Below are positions 1-8,371 of a stretch of DNA of 64,000 bases, one piece after another (the first letter of the stretch is position 1; the number at the start of each line of letters is the position of its first letter). The DNA comes from JALHUB01 sp050010555 (lineage in GTDB: Bacteria; Chloroflexota; Dehalococcoidia; DSTF01; JALHUB01), in assembly GCA_050010555.1 (NCBI GenBank), contig JBEKKV010000005.1, positions 1 to 64,000 on the forward strand, written 5' to 3'. Position numbers and translations under genes: made by a program. Below the pieces are notes generated by a model. It made no database searches, was not told the origin of the DNA, and saw nothing but the letters and a program-made list of their open reading frames with translations.

Positions 1-1
1 G

Positions 2-385
2 GCGTTGAAGTGGCTGCTCATTGCCCTGGAGGAGCAGGACGGAATCGCGACGAACACGCGCCTGCTGGGCGAGCCGCGCCGTCTGCCGCGGGAATCGGAG
101 CTGGCACTGTTCCGCATCGCGCAGGAGGCGCTGAACAACGTCCGGAAGCATTCACGGGCGTCCGCGGTGGAGCTGACGCTGGACTTCCGCAGCGACAGCA
201 TCGCGATGACGGTGGCGGACAACGGCAACGGCTTCGAGCTGCCTTCCGCTTCAGGCGACCTGGCGGTCTCGGGCAAGCTGGGGCTCATCGGGATGCAGGA
301 GCGGGCGCGACTGCTGGGCGGGACGATTGAGATTGAGTCGAAGCCGGGCGAGGGCACGCGGGTTGTTGTGACGGAGCCGGGCTAG
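2..385 (+). CDS. Sensor histidine kinase, C-terminal part (5' end outside window)
   Basis: Only the last 127 codons are present; the frame is open to the left edge. What remains is a GHKL-type ATPase domain of the NarL/DegS (HisKA_3) class. The N-box reads EALNNVRKHS, the G1 box DNGNGFE, and the G2 region GLIGMQERARLLGG is followed by GEGTRVVV. The GMQERA form of the G2 loop is typical of kinases that pair with LuxR-type response regulators. The sensor and dimerisation domains, and probably a partner regulator, lie before the window. The two LuxR regulators at 54.5-56.1 kb are distant and lack the phosphoacceptor, so they are not obvious partners. Confidence 0.88.
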   Translation, partial: ALKWLLIALEEQDGIATNTRLLGEPRRLPRESELALFRIAQEALNNVRKHSRASAVELTLDFRSDSIAMTVADNGNGFELPSASGDLAVSGKLGLIGMQERARLLGGTIEIESKPGEGTRVVVTEPG

Positions 386-431
386 AGCCGTTACTCGACC
401 GCGCCCTGAAGGACGCGGCATCCATGGCAAA

Positions 432-500
432 ACGTAGGCCAGGCTTTCCAGCCTGGCCGTAGTCTTGCTCCCCGCCGAGGCTGGAAAGCCTCGGCTACGT
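432..500. repeat. Palindromic REP/BIME-like element with two hairpins
   Basis: Two perfect hairpins stand head to head. Hairpin 1 has arms 437-445 and 450-458 (9 bp, loop TTCC). Hairpin 2 has arms 474-482 and 487-495 (9 bp, loop GGAA). The core of hairpin 2 is the reverse complement of the core of hairpin 1 (GGCTTTCCAGCC). The whole is bracketed by the inverted hexamers ACGTAG (432-437) and CTACGT (495-500). This is the geometry of a bacterial interspersed mosaic or a tiny MITE. It lies between the kinase stop and the convergent GNAT gene and has no U-tract, so it is not a plain intrinsic terminator. Confidence 0.75.
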
Positions 501-542
501 GTTTATGGGGGAGAGACCGCGGACATACGGACCCGTCGAAGT

Positions 543-1631
543 CTAAACTACGTCGGAGTCCCCAAGGGTCAGGAACCAGTTGTGCAGGTCGTAGGCGGCG
601 TTCGCTTCGTCGGCGTGGGAGCGCACGACGAAGTGCAACGGATGCGGCTCCATGAAGCGCGGCGGCATCCAGAAGCCGGAGGCGCGGAACAGCCGGAATT
701 CATCGGTGTGGCGGAGCGAGAGCGTCGCCAGCATGTCGAGGTCGAGGTCGCGGAAGTAGGCGCCGGCGTGGTCGATCAGCAGGCGGCCGGCCGCGCGTCC
801 TTCGCCGCTGGCTTCGACGACGAGGTCAACGATGAGGCCGACGGAGAAGCGTCCCAGTGAGCCGGCGCGCAACACGCTTATTCCGCGTACCTTCCCTTCC
901 GATCTCGCGGCGAAGGCGGCGAACTCGCGCTCCGGAGCGTTGACGTAACGCCAGTTGAGGTAGGCGGAGTCGCGGACAACGATGAGCGGCGCGCGGTGCT
1001 GGACGCGACGCCAGAAGACGGCAAACGGCTCGTCGAAGTCCTTCACTTCGTCGATTGCCAGGCCGGGCACCTCCTTCTGACGCACGGACGGCGGCGTCCG
1101 CCAGACGACGCGCGCAATCGACGCGGTCCTCGCCAGGACGCGGCTGCCGGTCGTCTTCATCGCCAGACGCTCGGGGTGCAAGGGACGGATGAGCAGCGAA
1201 AGCGCGGCGACTTCCTTGAACCCGCCCTGATTGACGAGCACAGGGAACGACGCATCGTCTGGGAAGGCGTAGCTGAAGGCGATCTTCTCTTCCGCAGCGA
1301 GAGCATCGACCTTTCGCAGCAGGTCGAGGGGGATGCCGCGGCCCTCGAACTCGGGATCGATGAGCGGTTTGAGGGTGAGCGCCGCGCTCACGGATTCGCC
1401 GGAGAGCCGCACGCCGACCGGCACCATGGCGGCGCAGGCTATGAGGCGACCGGTCCCGGACTCCCGCGCGACCATGCCGACGGCCGGGCCGCCCGGGCTC
1501 TGTTGCATCAGCCATTCGAGATACGCCTCGCCTGGAGCGCCTTCGGGCGAAACTTTCCGGGCCAAGTCAAGGCAGGCGGAGGCGTCCTCCGGCGTGTATC
1601 TCGCGGCCGTCCAGGTCTCCTCTTGAAGCAC
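543..1631 (-). CDS. GNAT-family acetyltransferase-like protein, probably tandem domains
   Basis: A 362-residue protein with a GNAT motif A in the N-terminal half (PEFEGRGIPLDLLRK, about residues 95-107), the acyl-CoA pyrophosphate loop. A second similar segment in the C-terminal half (VEASGEGRAAGRLLIDHA) suggests two GNAT-like folds. The substrate cannot be told. I placed the start at GTG 1631 because GGAGGT lies 7 bases upstream; an extended frame to 1760 has no ribosome site and runs into the promoter region of the divergent gene. An extended -10 box (TGCTATAAT, minus strand, 1662-1670) precedes it. It is divergent from the enoyl-CoA hydratase gene. Confidence 0.75.
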   Translation of the reverse strand: MLQEETWTAARYTPEDASACLDLARKVSPEGAPGEAYLEWLMQQSPGGPAVGMVARESGTGRLIACAAMVPVGVRLSGESVSAALTLKPLIDPEFEGRGIPLDLLRKVDALAAEEKIAFSYAFPDDASFPVLVNQGGFKEVAALSLLIRPLHPERLAMKTTGSRVLARTASIARVVWRTPPSVRQKEVPGLAIDEVKDFDEPFAVFWRRVQHRAPLIVVRDSAYLNWRYVNAPEREFAAFAARSEGKVRGISVLRAGSLGRFSVGLIVDLVVEASGEGRAAGRLLIDHAGAYFRDLDLDMLATLSLRHTDEFRLFRASGFWMPPRFMEPHPLHFVVRSHADEANAAYDLHNWFLTLGDSDVV

Positions 1632-1661
1632 GCTTGGACCTCCGTTCCTCTGAACGCCGGT

Positions 1662-1670
1662 ATTATAGCA
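1662..1670 (-). promoter_or_regulatory. Extended -10 promoter of the GNAT gene
   Basis: On the minus strand the sequence reads TGCTATAAT, a perfect -10 hexamer with the extended TG, about 31 bases before the GTG start. No convincing -35 hexamer is visible. Confidence 0.5.
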
Positions 1671-1761
1671 TGGCGTCCGCTCGACGCTGCACTCGCGCGT
1701 TGGCGCTTTTCCGGCGTCGATGCCATACTCGCGGCAGGTGGGACGAAGAAGGGAGCGCACG

Positions 1762-2538
1762 ATGGAATACGAAGACCTGCTCTACGAGAAAGACGGCGGC
1801 ATAGCCACGATAACGCTGAACCGGCCCGAGGCGCTGAACGCGATCTCGCTGCCGATGCTGAACAGCCTGGCCGCGGCCCTGCGCGACGTAGACCGGGACC
1901 CGGAGGTGCGGGTTGTGGTTATCACGGGCGCCGGACGCGGCTTCTGCGCCGGGCTCGATCTGAAGGAGATGTTCGGCAGCGGCGGCGGGGCAGGAATTCG
2001 CTTCGATCTCAACAATAGCCCGCCGATGGCCCTCCACACGCTCGACAAGCCGGTCATCTGTTCGCTCAACGGACCGGCGGCCGGCTACGGCTTCGACCTG
2101 GCGCTCGGCTGCGACATCCGCATCGCCTCCGAGAAGGGCCAGCTGGGCGCGGTGTTCACGCGTCGGGGCATTCTGCCGGAAAGCGGCGGCACGTGGATGC
2201 TGCCCCGACTGCTCGGCTGGGCGAAGGCGTCGGAGTTGGTCTTCCGCGGCAAGGTGCTGGACGCGCAGGAGGCGCTGTCGCTGGGGCTGGTGAACGCGGT
2301 GGTACCGCACGAGCGGCTGGCGGAGGAGACGCGGGCCTGGGCAGAGGAGATCGCCGGCAACGCGCCGCTGGCGGTGCAGGCGGCAAAGCGTTTGATGCGC
2401 CTGGCGCTCGAGGAGAGCTACGAGGCAAGCGTCCACCACGCTTATCTGCAGTTCTTGCCCCTGTTCGCGACGGAGGACTTCAAGGAGGGCGTGAGCGCGT
2501 TCCTGGAGAAGCGTCCGCCGTCGTTCAAGGGCCGCTGA
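1762..2538 (+). CDS. Enoyl-CoA hydratase/isomerase (crotonase) family protein
   Basis: A 258-residue crotonase-fold enzyme, the usual length for the family. It should act on the 2,3 double bond of an enoyl-CoA in beta-oxidation or a related acyl-CoA route in the cytoplasm. The oxyanion-hole loop GFCAGLDLKEM (about residues 61-71) and the second loop with GPAAGYGFDLALGCD are present. The segment GILPESGGTW carries the glutamate that serves as acid/base in hydratases. Start ATG 1762 has an AGAAGGGAG site. A weak promoter (TTGGCG at 1700, CATACT at 1724, 18-base spacer) lies ahead. No partner beta-oxidation genes are adjacent, so the exact substrate is open. Confidence 0.88.
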   Translation: MEYEDLLYEKDGGIATITLNRPEALNAISLPMLNSLAAALRDVDRDPEVRVVVITGAGRGFCAGLDLKEMFGSGGGAGIRFDLNNSPPMALHTLDKPVICSLNGPAAGYGFDLALGCDIRIASEKGQLGAVFTRRGILPESGGTWMLPRLLGWAKASELVFRGKVLDAQEALSLGLVNAVVPHERLAEETRAWAEEIAGNAPLAVQAAKRLMRLALEESYEASVHHAYLQFLPLFATEDFKEGVSAFLEKRPPSFKGR

Positions 2539-2578
2539 GGCCCGGCGTCGGGGCCCTATGTTCTAAGCACTCGCCCAA

Positions 2579-2653
2579 GGGCCGCTCGGGAACCCGAGCG
2601 GCCCCCAGAATGCGCACGACCGCGCGGCATCAGCAGTCGAAGCACACATGCTT
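2579..2653. repeat. Intergenic repeat with GC-rich hairpin, copy 1
   Basis: A perfect hairpin (arms GGGCCGCTCGGG 2579-2590 and CCCGAGCGGCCC 2593-2604) is followed by a conserved tail (CCAGAATGCGCAC and ATGCTT). The unit recurs 140 bases downstream. Neither copy has a U-tract. It lies in the 289-base gap between the hydratase gene and the PEBP gene, in which I see no credible coding frame. Confidence 0.7.
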
Positions 2654-2718
2654 GTCGACGATTCCACAACTGAACGACGACGCAACATCTGCGTCGAGCC
2701 AATCGAGGCGTGGGTTCC

Positions 2719-2796
2719 GGGCCGCTCGGCAACCCGAGCGGCCCCCAGAATGCGCACCACCGCACGGCACGTCAGGCCGTCGAAGCCGCCATGCTT
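2719..2796. repeat. Intergenic repeat with GC-rich hairpin, copy 2
   Basis: Second copy of the unit at 2579. Arms are GGGCCGCTCGG (2719-2729) and CCGAGCGGCCC (2734-2744), loop CAAC. The shared downstream tail differs at scattered positions. Conservation beyond the stem suggests an RNA or protein-binding unit rather than two unrelated terminators. Confidence 0.7.
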
Positions 2797-2827
2797 TCCC
2801 GACAGGCGATGACGACGGGCTTTCCTA

Positions 2828-3427
2828 CTACCCGCGGCCGTACGTCCCCATCAGCTCCGCCTGCCCGATAATGTGGCCGTTCATCGCCTGCAGAAGCTGG
2901 TTGTTGGTCCAACCGGGGGTCGCGTCGAGGTTGACGTCGAGAGCGTACACGCGGAAGAAGTACCGATGTACCCCGCTGGGCGGGCAGGGCGGCGTGTACC
3001 CCAGCTTGCCGGCGCCGTTCTGCCCGTTCACGCCGCCCGTCGCCGGCCTTTCGTCCGTCGACACGCCTTCCGGCAGAGAGCGCTGCGACGGCGGCAGCCC
3101 ATAGATAACCCAGTGCACGAACGTGCCCGACGGCGCGTCAGGGTCGTCGACGATGAGGGCGATGCTCTGCGTGCCGGACGGGGGCGCGTCCCATTGCAGC
3201 GGCGGCGACACGCCTTCGCCGTCGCAGGTGTACTTCGTCGCGATGCTTGCGCCCGCGGCGAACGCCGAACTGGTCATCGTCATGGTTGCAGGCATCATCG
3301 TCGTCGCCTCCTTACTGGGTGCCGCGCTTGTGGTCGGCGTGGCTGAGGGCGTGCTGCTCCCGCCGCCGCAGCTAATCGCGGTCGCGAGCCCAAGGGCGCC
3401 GATAAACAGGGGAATGACCTTCCGCAT
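2828..3427 (-). CDS. YbhB/YbcL-family (PEBP, Raf-kinase-inhibitor-like) lipoprotein
   Basis: A 199-residue secreted protein. It begins with a signal sequence ending at a lipobox-like ISC (about residue 20), then a Ser/Thr/Pro-rich linker of about 40 residues, then a complete PEBP domain. Typical PEBP elements are GEGVSPPLQW, the DPDAPSGTFVHWV core that lines the anion pocket, and GYTPPCPPSGVHRYFFRVYAL. Bacterial members bind small anions or phospholipid head groups and their role is mostly unknown. Start ATG 3427 is chosen over an upstream in-frame codon because GGAGG lies 8 bases before it and the signal peptide then starts cleanly. Confidence 0.9.
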   Translation of the reverse strand: MRKVIPLFIGALGLATAISCGGGSSTPSATPTTSAAPSKEATTMMPATMTMTSSAFAAGASIATKYTCDGEGVSPPLQWDAPPSGTQSIALIVDDPDAPSGTFVHWVIYGLPPSQRSLPEGVSTDERPATGGVNGQNGAGKLGYTPPCPPSGVHRYFFRVYALDVNLDATPGWTNNQLLQAMNGHIIGQAELMGTYGRG

Positions 3428-3581
3428 ACCGCGCCTCCGCGAATTACCGCCATACAGCGGCTTTCTCGACACATTCTACACGAAAAAGCCGTCTCGAAGA
3501 CGCTGATAGACGGTGCAATCCGGTGGGCGCGGTGGTATGCTTGAACGGGCCGCCAGCCAGCCAAGGAGGGGGATTCCGCGG

Positions 3582-4493
3582 ATGGCCCCACGCAAAGCCG
3601 CGGTGGAGGCGCCGCCGAAAAAGAAGCGGTCGCGCCGCCGCAGGCCGTCAGTCGGGCAGAGAATCGGCGGCATCGCGCTGCGCTTTGTCCTGCCGGGCGC
3701 GCTCGTGGCCGCGGCGATCGCGATAGTCGCTGTCTTTCTCGTCGGCCAGCCGAAGAAGGCACAGGCGCCGGAGCTGCGGGCGGCCATCGTCGACCAACTG
3801 GGCCTCACCGATCCGAACCCCGCTTTCGCGCAGGCCGTGACGCCGGTATTGCAGCAGGCCGGCTACACCGTCGATTACTTTCCGCCGGAGCAGGTCAACG
3901 TCGATTTCTACCGTCACCTCGCCGAGCAGAAATACACGCTCATCATCTTCAGAGTCCACATCGCGCGCTTCACCGAAGAGGGGCTGACACAGTCGGATCC
4001 CGTGAAGCGACAGCAGATCCTCGATGCCTTCGGCAACGAGGCCTTCCTTTTCAGCTCTGAGGAGTACGATTCGTCGAAGTATACTGACGAACGTGCCCAG
4101 TTCCGCCTCTTCGCCGTCCGCAACCTGGCCGGCTCCGGCGACAAGCTTTTCTTCGGCATCGCGCCCCAGTTCATCGAGTCCAGCATGCAAGGAAAGTTCA
4201 ACAATACGACGATCGTGCTTATGGGCTGCGACGGCCTGACCTTCGACACTACGGCTAAAGCGTTCGAGAAGAAGGGCGCCAGCGTTGTGATCGGCTGGAA
4301 CAGCCTGGTCTCCGCGTCCCACACCGATGCGGCCATCCAGAGCCTGATACCGAAGCTGGCAACGAATAGACTCCCGTTCGGCCAGGCTATCAGTCAGACG
4401 ATGGCCGAGATCGGCAAGGACCCGAGCTACGACAACGCCCTCGAAGTCTACCCCCCGGACGCCGCAAGCCGCACACTCCTGCCGACCGGCTAA
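3582..4493 (+). CDS. Membrane-anchored protein with a caspase-like (clan CD/CHAT-type) domain, tentative
   Basis: A 303-residue protein with a very basic cytoplasmic start (residues 5-24), one membrane segment (about 32-56) and an extracytoplasmic domain. The domain order resembles caspase-fold CHAT proteases. A beta strand ends in His126 (LIIFRVH); a later strand ends in Cys216 (IVLMGCDG), followed by AFEKKGASVVIGW, close to the usual AF...GA.SVV.SLW pattern. I read His126 and Cys216 as the candidate dyad; this is an inference from motif spacing. Start ATG 3582 follows AAGGAGGGG; longer in-frame starts exist at 3513 and 3537. Its stop overlaps the convergent gene by 4 bases. Confidence 0.6.
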   Translation: MAPRKAAVEAPPKKKRSRRRRPSVGQRIGGIALRFVLPGALVAAAIAIVAVFLVGQPKKAQAPELRAAIVDQLGLTDPNPAFAQAVTPVLQQAGYTVDYFPPEQVNVDFYRHLAEQKYTLIIFRVHIARFTEEGLTQSDPVKRQQILDAFGNEAFLFSSEEYDSSKYTDERAQFRLFAVRNLAGSGDKLFFGIAPQFIESSMQGKFNNTTIVLMGCDGLTFDTTAKAFEKKGASVVIGWNSLVSASHTDAAIQSLIPKLATNRLPFGQAISQTMAEIGKDPSYDNALEVYPPDAASRTLLPTG

Positions 4494-5812
4494 TCTACCT
4501 CTCCCGCCACTCCTCTCAGCGCGACGCGTACCCGTGCCCCTCCGCGAAGCAGCAGCATCCGCGCAGGCTGAGCCGCCACGGGGACGAGCGCGGCGGTGAA
4601 GAGGCCAAACAGAAGGCAGTTGAGGGCAGCGACGGCTACGGTGAAGGGAGAGCCGGTCCAGCGCCCGGCGAACTCAGCGATCGGCGGCGCCACGACCGCC
4701 AGGTTGAAGAAGAAGGCGACGGACGCCAGACCGTACAGGGCCCGCCAGCGCGGCTCGGCGATAGCTATCGGCAGCATGAAGGCGAGGAACGGGTACAGGT
4801 ATCGGTCATGCGTGGAGATTGGCAGCAGGTAGAAAGCAAACGAAAGGTAGGCCGCGGCTATCAGAGCGCCGCGCAAGTTGGGCCGAGCGTGGAGGTAGAA
4901 CAGCGCCAGGAAGCCGGCGAACGCCGTCAGCACGAGGCCAATCGTGCGATAGGTGATGAACGGGATGACGCCCTGGTCGGGATGGGGATGAAGCGACACG
5001 TCGAAGAACCACCAGAGGTTCCAGGCAGACGCCGAAAGCCTGTCGTAATCGGCTTCGAACAGGCCGCGGTAGACGCGCAGGATATTCAGCAGGTCGCCGT
5101 GCAGGAGCCAGGGGCCGAGGCCGACAAGCCAGACAGCCGCCACGGTGACCGCGCCGGACCGCAGCGCGCGGGGACTCTGTCGCCAGGCCAGGTAGATCAG
5201 TAGCGGCAGGATGACTATCGGATGCGGCTTGATAAGAAAGCCGACGGCCCAGACGCCGAACCCAAGCTTGGTCTTGCCCCTCGCGACGAAGAACAGCGCC
5301 AGCAACATCGCCAGGGTGACGGCGGAATCCGTTTGCGACCAGACTGCTGAATCGTAGAGGACGGCCGGCTGCACGGCGATCACGGCCGCGGCGACGAGGG
5401 CGAGGACTTTGCTTCGAGGCAGGCGCAACTCCTCGAACAGGGCGCGGCTGACGGCGTAGACGGCGACGATCAGCCCAAGGTCGAAGAGAACGGGCGGGGC
5501 TTTGACCAGAAGACGCAGCCGGAACGCGTTGTAGTCCCACGACCCGCCGATGATGCCGTTGATCCGCGCGAGAAGCCAGAGAACATAGTGGTAGCCGACG
5601 TAGTCGGTATCAGTGGTACGAAAGATGTTGAGAAGGCCGTGCTGGTGGATGGCGACCATCCAGTTCTTCCAGAAGCCCTCGTCGTTGAAGCCCTTGTCCT
5701 GGTTGGCCCAGAGTGGTAGCAGCGGCAGGCGAATCGCAAGGGCGGCGACCAGCAGGGCGATGAGAGAGAGATGGTCGCGAATGGTTCGGCGCGCGTGGAT
5801 CAGCAGCCTCAT
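4490..5812 (-). CDS. GT-C type membrane glycosyltransferase (mannosyltransferase-like)
   Basis: A 440-residue integral membrane protein with about ten hydrophobic segments. The first extracytoplasmic loop carries paired acidic residues (NDEGFWKNW), as expected for GT-C enzymes that use polyprenyl-phosphate sugars. YDSAVWSQTDS and FLIKPHPIV are typical of the PMT/PIG-M-like group. Start ATG 5812 has GAGGAAG upstream. An open frame extends to 6574 but overlaps the DUF488 gene and has no family similarity, so it is rejected. A promoter-like TGCTATCAT (minus strand, 5832-5840) sits just before the start. Divergent from DUF488. Confidence 0.8.
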   Translation of the reverse strand: MRLLIHARRTIRDHLSLIALLVAALAIRLPLLPLWANQDKGFNDEGFWKNWMVAIHQHGLLNIFRTTDTDYVGYHYVLWLLARINGIIGGSWDYNAFRLRLLVKAPPVLFDLGLIVAVYAVSRALFEELRLPRSKVLALVAAAVIAVQPAVLYDSAVWSQTDSAVTLAMLLALFFVARGKTKLGFGVWAVGFLIKPHPIVILPLLIYLAWRQSPRALRSGAVTVAAVWLVGLGPWLLHGDLLNILRVYRGLFEADYDRLSASAWNLWWFFDVSLHPHPDQGVIPFITYRTIGLVLTAFAGFLALFYLHARPNLRGALIAAAYLSFAFYLLPISTHDRYLYPFLAFMLPIAIAEPRWRALYGLASVAFFFNLAVVAPPIAEFAGRWTGSPFTVAVAALNCLLFGLFTAALVPVAAQPARMLLLRGGARVRVALRGVAGEVD

Positions 5813-5866
5813 GCCGGCTTCCTCACAGGCTATGATAGCAGAGAAGGAGCGATCAGGAGCAGCGAA

Positions 5867-6415
5867 ATGTTTACAATCGGACATTCCACGCGCCCGATCG
5901 ACGAGCTCGTCGATCTGCTGAAGGTGCACGGCGTGAAGCGGGTCGTGGACGTGCGGACGATCCCGCGTTCGCGCCACAATCCCCAGTTCGACATCGAGGC
6001 GCTGCCTCAATCGCTTGAATCTGCCGGCATCGCCTACGAGCACATGCCGTCGTTGGGCGGGCTGCGCCACGCGCGAAAGGACTCGCCGAATGATGGCTGG
6101 CGCAACGCGTCTTTCCGCGGCTTTGCCGACTACATGCTGACGGAGGATTTCGCCAACGCGCTCGAGCGCCTGATGGAGATGTCGCGACGGGAGCCGACGG
6201 CGATCATCTGCGCCGAAGCGCTGCCCTGGCGCTGCCATCGCTCTCTCATCAGCGACGCGCTGACGGCTCGCGGCGAGGTCGTAGAGCACATCATCGGTCG
6301 CGGCGGCGCGCAGAGGCACCGCCTGACGCCCTGGGCCCGCGTCGAGGACGGCCACGTGACCTACCCGGCGCCACGCCAGGGAGGAGAAGGCATCGAAGAC
6401 GGCGACGGCAGTTGA
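5867..6415 (+). CDS. DUF488-family protein
   Basis: A 182-residue protein of the DUF488 family. Hallmarks are the N-terminal TIGHSTRPIDELVDLL, the VVDVRTIPRSRHNPQF block, the SLGGLRH block and CAEALPWRCHRSLI near residue 115-130. The conserved Cys, Arg and His residues in these blocks suggest a small enzyme, but no activity is established. Start ATG 5867 follows AGGAGC. The gene stands alone and is divergently arranged with the GT-C gene, 54 bases apart. Confidence 0.88.
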   Translation: MFTIGHSTRPIDELVDLLKVHGVKRVVDVRTIPRSRHNPQFDIEALPQSLESAGIAYEHMPSLGGLRHARKDSPNDGWRNASFRGFADYMLTEDFANALERLMEMSRREPTAIICAEALPWRCHRSLISDALTARGEVVEHIIGRGGAQRHRLTPWARVEDGHVTYPAPRQGGEGIEDGDGS

Positions 6416-6484
6416 AAAACCTCCGCGGCTGTGACATTCTGAAGAGAGAGGGCCGCATTGTCGGCCACCAAGGAAGGTAAGCTC

Positions 6485-7102
6485 ATGATGGAGAAAAGAA
6501 ACGAACAGACAACGGTCGTAATGGGGCATGGTGATGAGACGGTCAACGTTCTCCTGAGCGGCGTCCACAGCCATGATTGGAAGGTCCGAGAGTCCTCACG
6601 AGAAGGGTTGGAGAGTCTTGGAGAGCTAGCGCTCTTCCCGCTCGTCGACCTGCTGAACGATCCAGACTGGCACGTCCGCTGGGAGGCCGCGAAGGCGCTG
6701 CAGAACATCCGCGATCCGAGGGCGGCGCCGGCGCTTGTCAAAGCTCTCAGAGATGGGCGCTTCGGCGTGCGCTGGCTGGCCTCGGAGGCGCTGGTAGCGC
6801 TAAAGGAAGGCGCTCTGGGCCCGCTGCTCGACGCGCTCGTTCACCAGGGCGACTCGCTCTGGCTAAGGAGAGGCGCCCACCGCGTGCTGCGGCAGTTGAC
6901 GGATGAGATCCGTAGCCCGGGGGTCAGCGATGCCTTGAAGCCGGTGTTGACCGCGCTAGACAGCCTCGAACCCTCACTAACCGTGGGGTCCGCAGCGCAG
7001 GACGCTCTGGCGGAGTTGCAGCGGCGCGGCCTTATCGAACGAACTCACTGGCCCCAGGAGGAAGGCGCCGCCAGCGAGCCGCCAGCGACTCGCAGCCGGT
7101 AG
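6485..7102 (+). CDS. HEAT-repeat protein
   Basis: A 205-residue soluble protein built of HEAT/PBS-lyase-type helical repeats (WKVRESSREGLESLG, WHVRWEAAKALQNI, FGVRWLASEALVAL, LWLRRGAHRVLRQL), spaced about 30 residues. It is probably a protein-binding scaffold; the partner is unknown. Start ATG 6485 has AAGGAAGG 7 bases upstream and is preferred to an in-frame ATG at 6458. The last 58 bases overlap the end of the convergent MFS gene, so both C-termini are encoded on opposite strands of the same DNA. Confidence 0.8.
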   Translation: MMEKRNEQTTVVMGHGDETVNVLLSGVHSHDWKVRESSREGLESLGELALFPLVDLLNDPDWHVRWEAAKALQNIRDPRAAPALVKALRDGRFGVRWLASEALVALKEGALGPLLDALVHQGDSLWLRRGAHRVLRQLTDEIRSPGVSDALKPVLTALDSLEPSLTVGSAAQDALAELQRRGLIERTHWPQEEGAASEPPATRSR

Positions 7103-8331
7103 AGGACCGTGAGCGCTACGCCGGTCGTCGAGAGGACGCCGAAGAGCACTACCGCCTGCTGAACGCCCAGCCTTTCCGCGACGTTGCCGAGGAGAAAGGC
7201 GCCCACCGGAGTCGTGCCAGCGAAGAGCAGCACGTAGAGACTCATAATCCTGCCCCTGAGGTGGCCCGGCGATAGAAGCTGCAGACGCGTGTTCGCCGAG
7301 GCCGTGAAGATGATGCCGGATACGCCCATCAGCATCAGCAGGATGAGCGTCACGGCGTACCAGTGCGACAGGCCGACAAGGATCAGCAGCACGCTGAACA
7401 CGCCGCCGCCGATCAGGATCTGCCTCTCGTCGGAGCGCTTGGTGTAGGCGACCACCAGGGCCGCAACGAGCGACCCAACGCCCAGGACGGCGGTCATCGT
7501 ACCAAAGCCGACGGAACCGGTGTGGAGGACGAACCGCGCCAGCAGCGGCAAGGCAGTGCTGAAGTTGTAGCCGAAGGTGCCGACGAACGCCATCAGTATG
7601 AGGATGAGCAGCACCGACGGCGTTCGGAAGGCGAAGTCCACCCCCTCGCGAAGCTGCGTAAGCATCCTTCCGCTCCCCTTTTCGACAGGAAAGAGCTCGG
7701 ACGTCCGTATCATCAGCAGGGCAATAATCACGGGAATGAAGCTAGCAGCGTTGAGGTAGAACGTACCGGCGACGCCGAACAGAGCGATGGTGACTCCACC
7801 TATCGCCGGACCGACGATGCGGGCAGCATTGAAGAGAGTACTGTTCAGCGGCACGGCGTTGGGCACGAGCTCTTTGCCGACCATCTCAGGCACAAACGCC
7901 TGGCGCGTCGGATTGTCGAAGGCGTTGGTGATGCCCAGCGCCGTTGCCAGCAGGTAGATGTGCCAGAGACGCACGGCGCCAGTGCTGACGAGCAGCGCCA
8001 GCACCAGCGCCTGCAGCATCGCCGCGCTCTGCGTGATGACGAGAAAGCGCCGCTTCGGCACGCGGTCGGCGAAGACGCCACCGAAGAGGACTAGCAGGGT
8101 TATCGGCAGGAACTGGAGCGTCGTGACGGTGCCGACGGCAAGCGGCGACTGCGTCAGGTTGAGCACGAGCCACGCCTGCCCCACGGTCTGCATCCACGTC
8201 CCGCACAGGGAAATGAGCTGGCCGAACCAGAAGAGCCGGAAGTTGCGGACGCTGAGGGCGACGAAGATGCCGCGCACGCTCCGCTCGGCGGGAGCGCCCC
8301 GGGGCGCGTGAGCGTTATCGTCAGATGCCAT
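7045..8331 (-). CDS. MFS transporter (MFS_3/EntS-like exporter)
   Basis: A 428-residue inner-membrane protein with about twelve predicted helices. N-terminal NFRLFWFGQLISLCGTWM and GGVFADRVPKRR (the cytoplasmic loop 2-3 motif A) match the MFS_3 group of siderophore or drug exporters. DNPTRQAFVPEMV and the NSTLFNAARIVGPAIGG helix-5 motif are diagnostic of this group. Start ATG 8331 follows GGAAGGA. A minus-strand terminator lies upstream at 8372-8405, so the gene is separated from the other MFS gene and must have its own promoter or depend on read-through. The substrate is not predictable. Confidence 0.88.
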   Translation of the reverse strand: MASDDNAHAPRGAPAERSVRGIFVALSVRNFRLFWFGQLISLCGTWMQTVGQAWLVLNLTQSPLAVGTVTTLQFLPITLLVLFGGVFADRVPKRRFLVITQSAAMLQALVLALLVSTGAVRLWHIYLLATALGITNAFDNPTRQAFVPEMVGKELVPNAVPLNSTLFNAARIVGPAIGGVTIALFGVAGTFYLNAASFIPVIIALLMIRTSELFPVEKGSGRMLTQLREGVDFAFRTPSVLLILILMAFVGTFGYNFSTALPLLARFVLHTGSVGFGTMTAVLGVGSLVAALVVAYTKRSDERQILIGGGVFSVLLILVGLSHWYAVTLILLMLMGVSGIIFTASANTRLQLLSPGHLRGRIMSLYVLLFAGTTPVGAFLLGNVAERLGVQQAVVLFGVLSTTGVALTVLYRLRVAGGSLAAPSSWGQ

Positions 8332-8371
8332 TCGAATCCTTCCGGTAGCAGGCAGCCGCGGGCCGACGCTA

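Noticed and set aside
5813..6574. Upstream extension of the GT-C open frame at 4490 (694 codons in all).
   Set aside because: The extra 254 codons lie antisense to the well-supported DUF488 gene and the following HEAT gene; ATG 5812 has its own ribosome site and starts the membrane protein.
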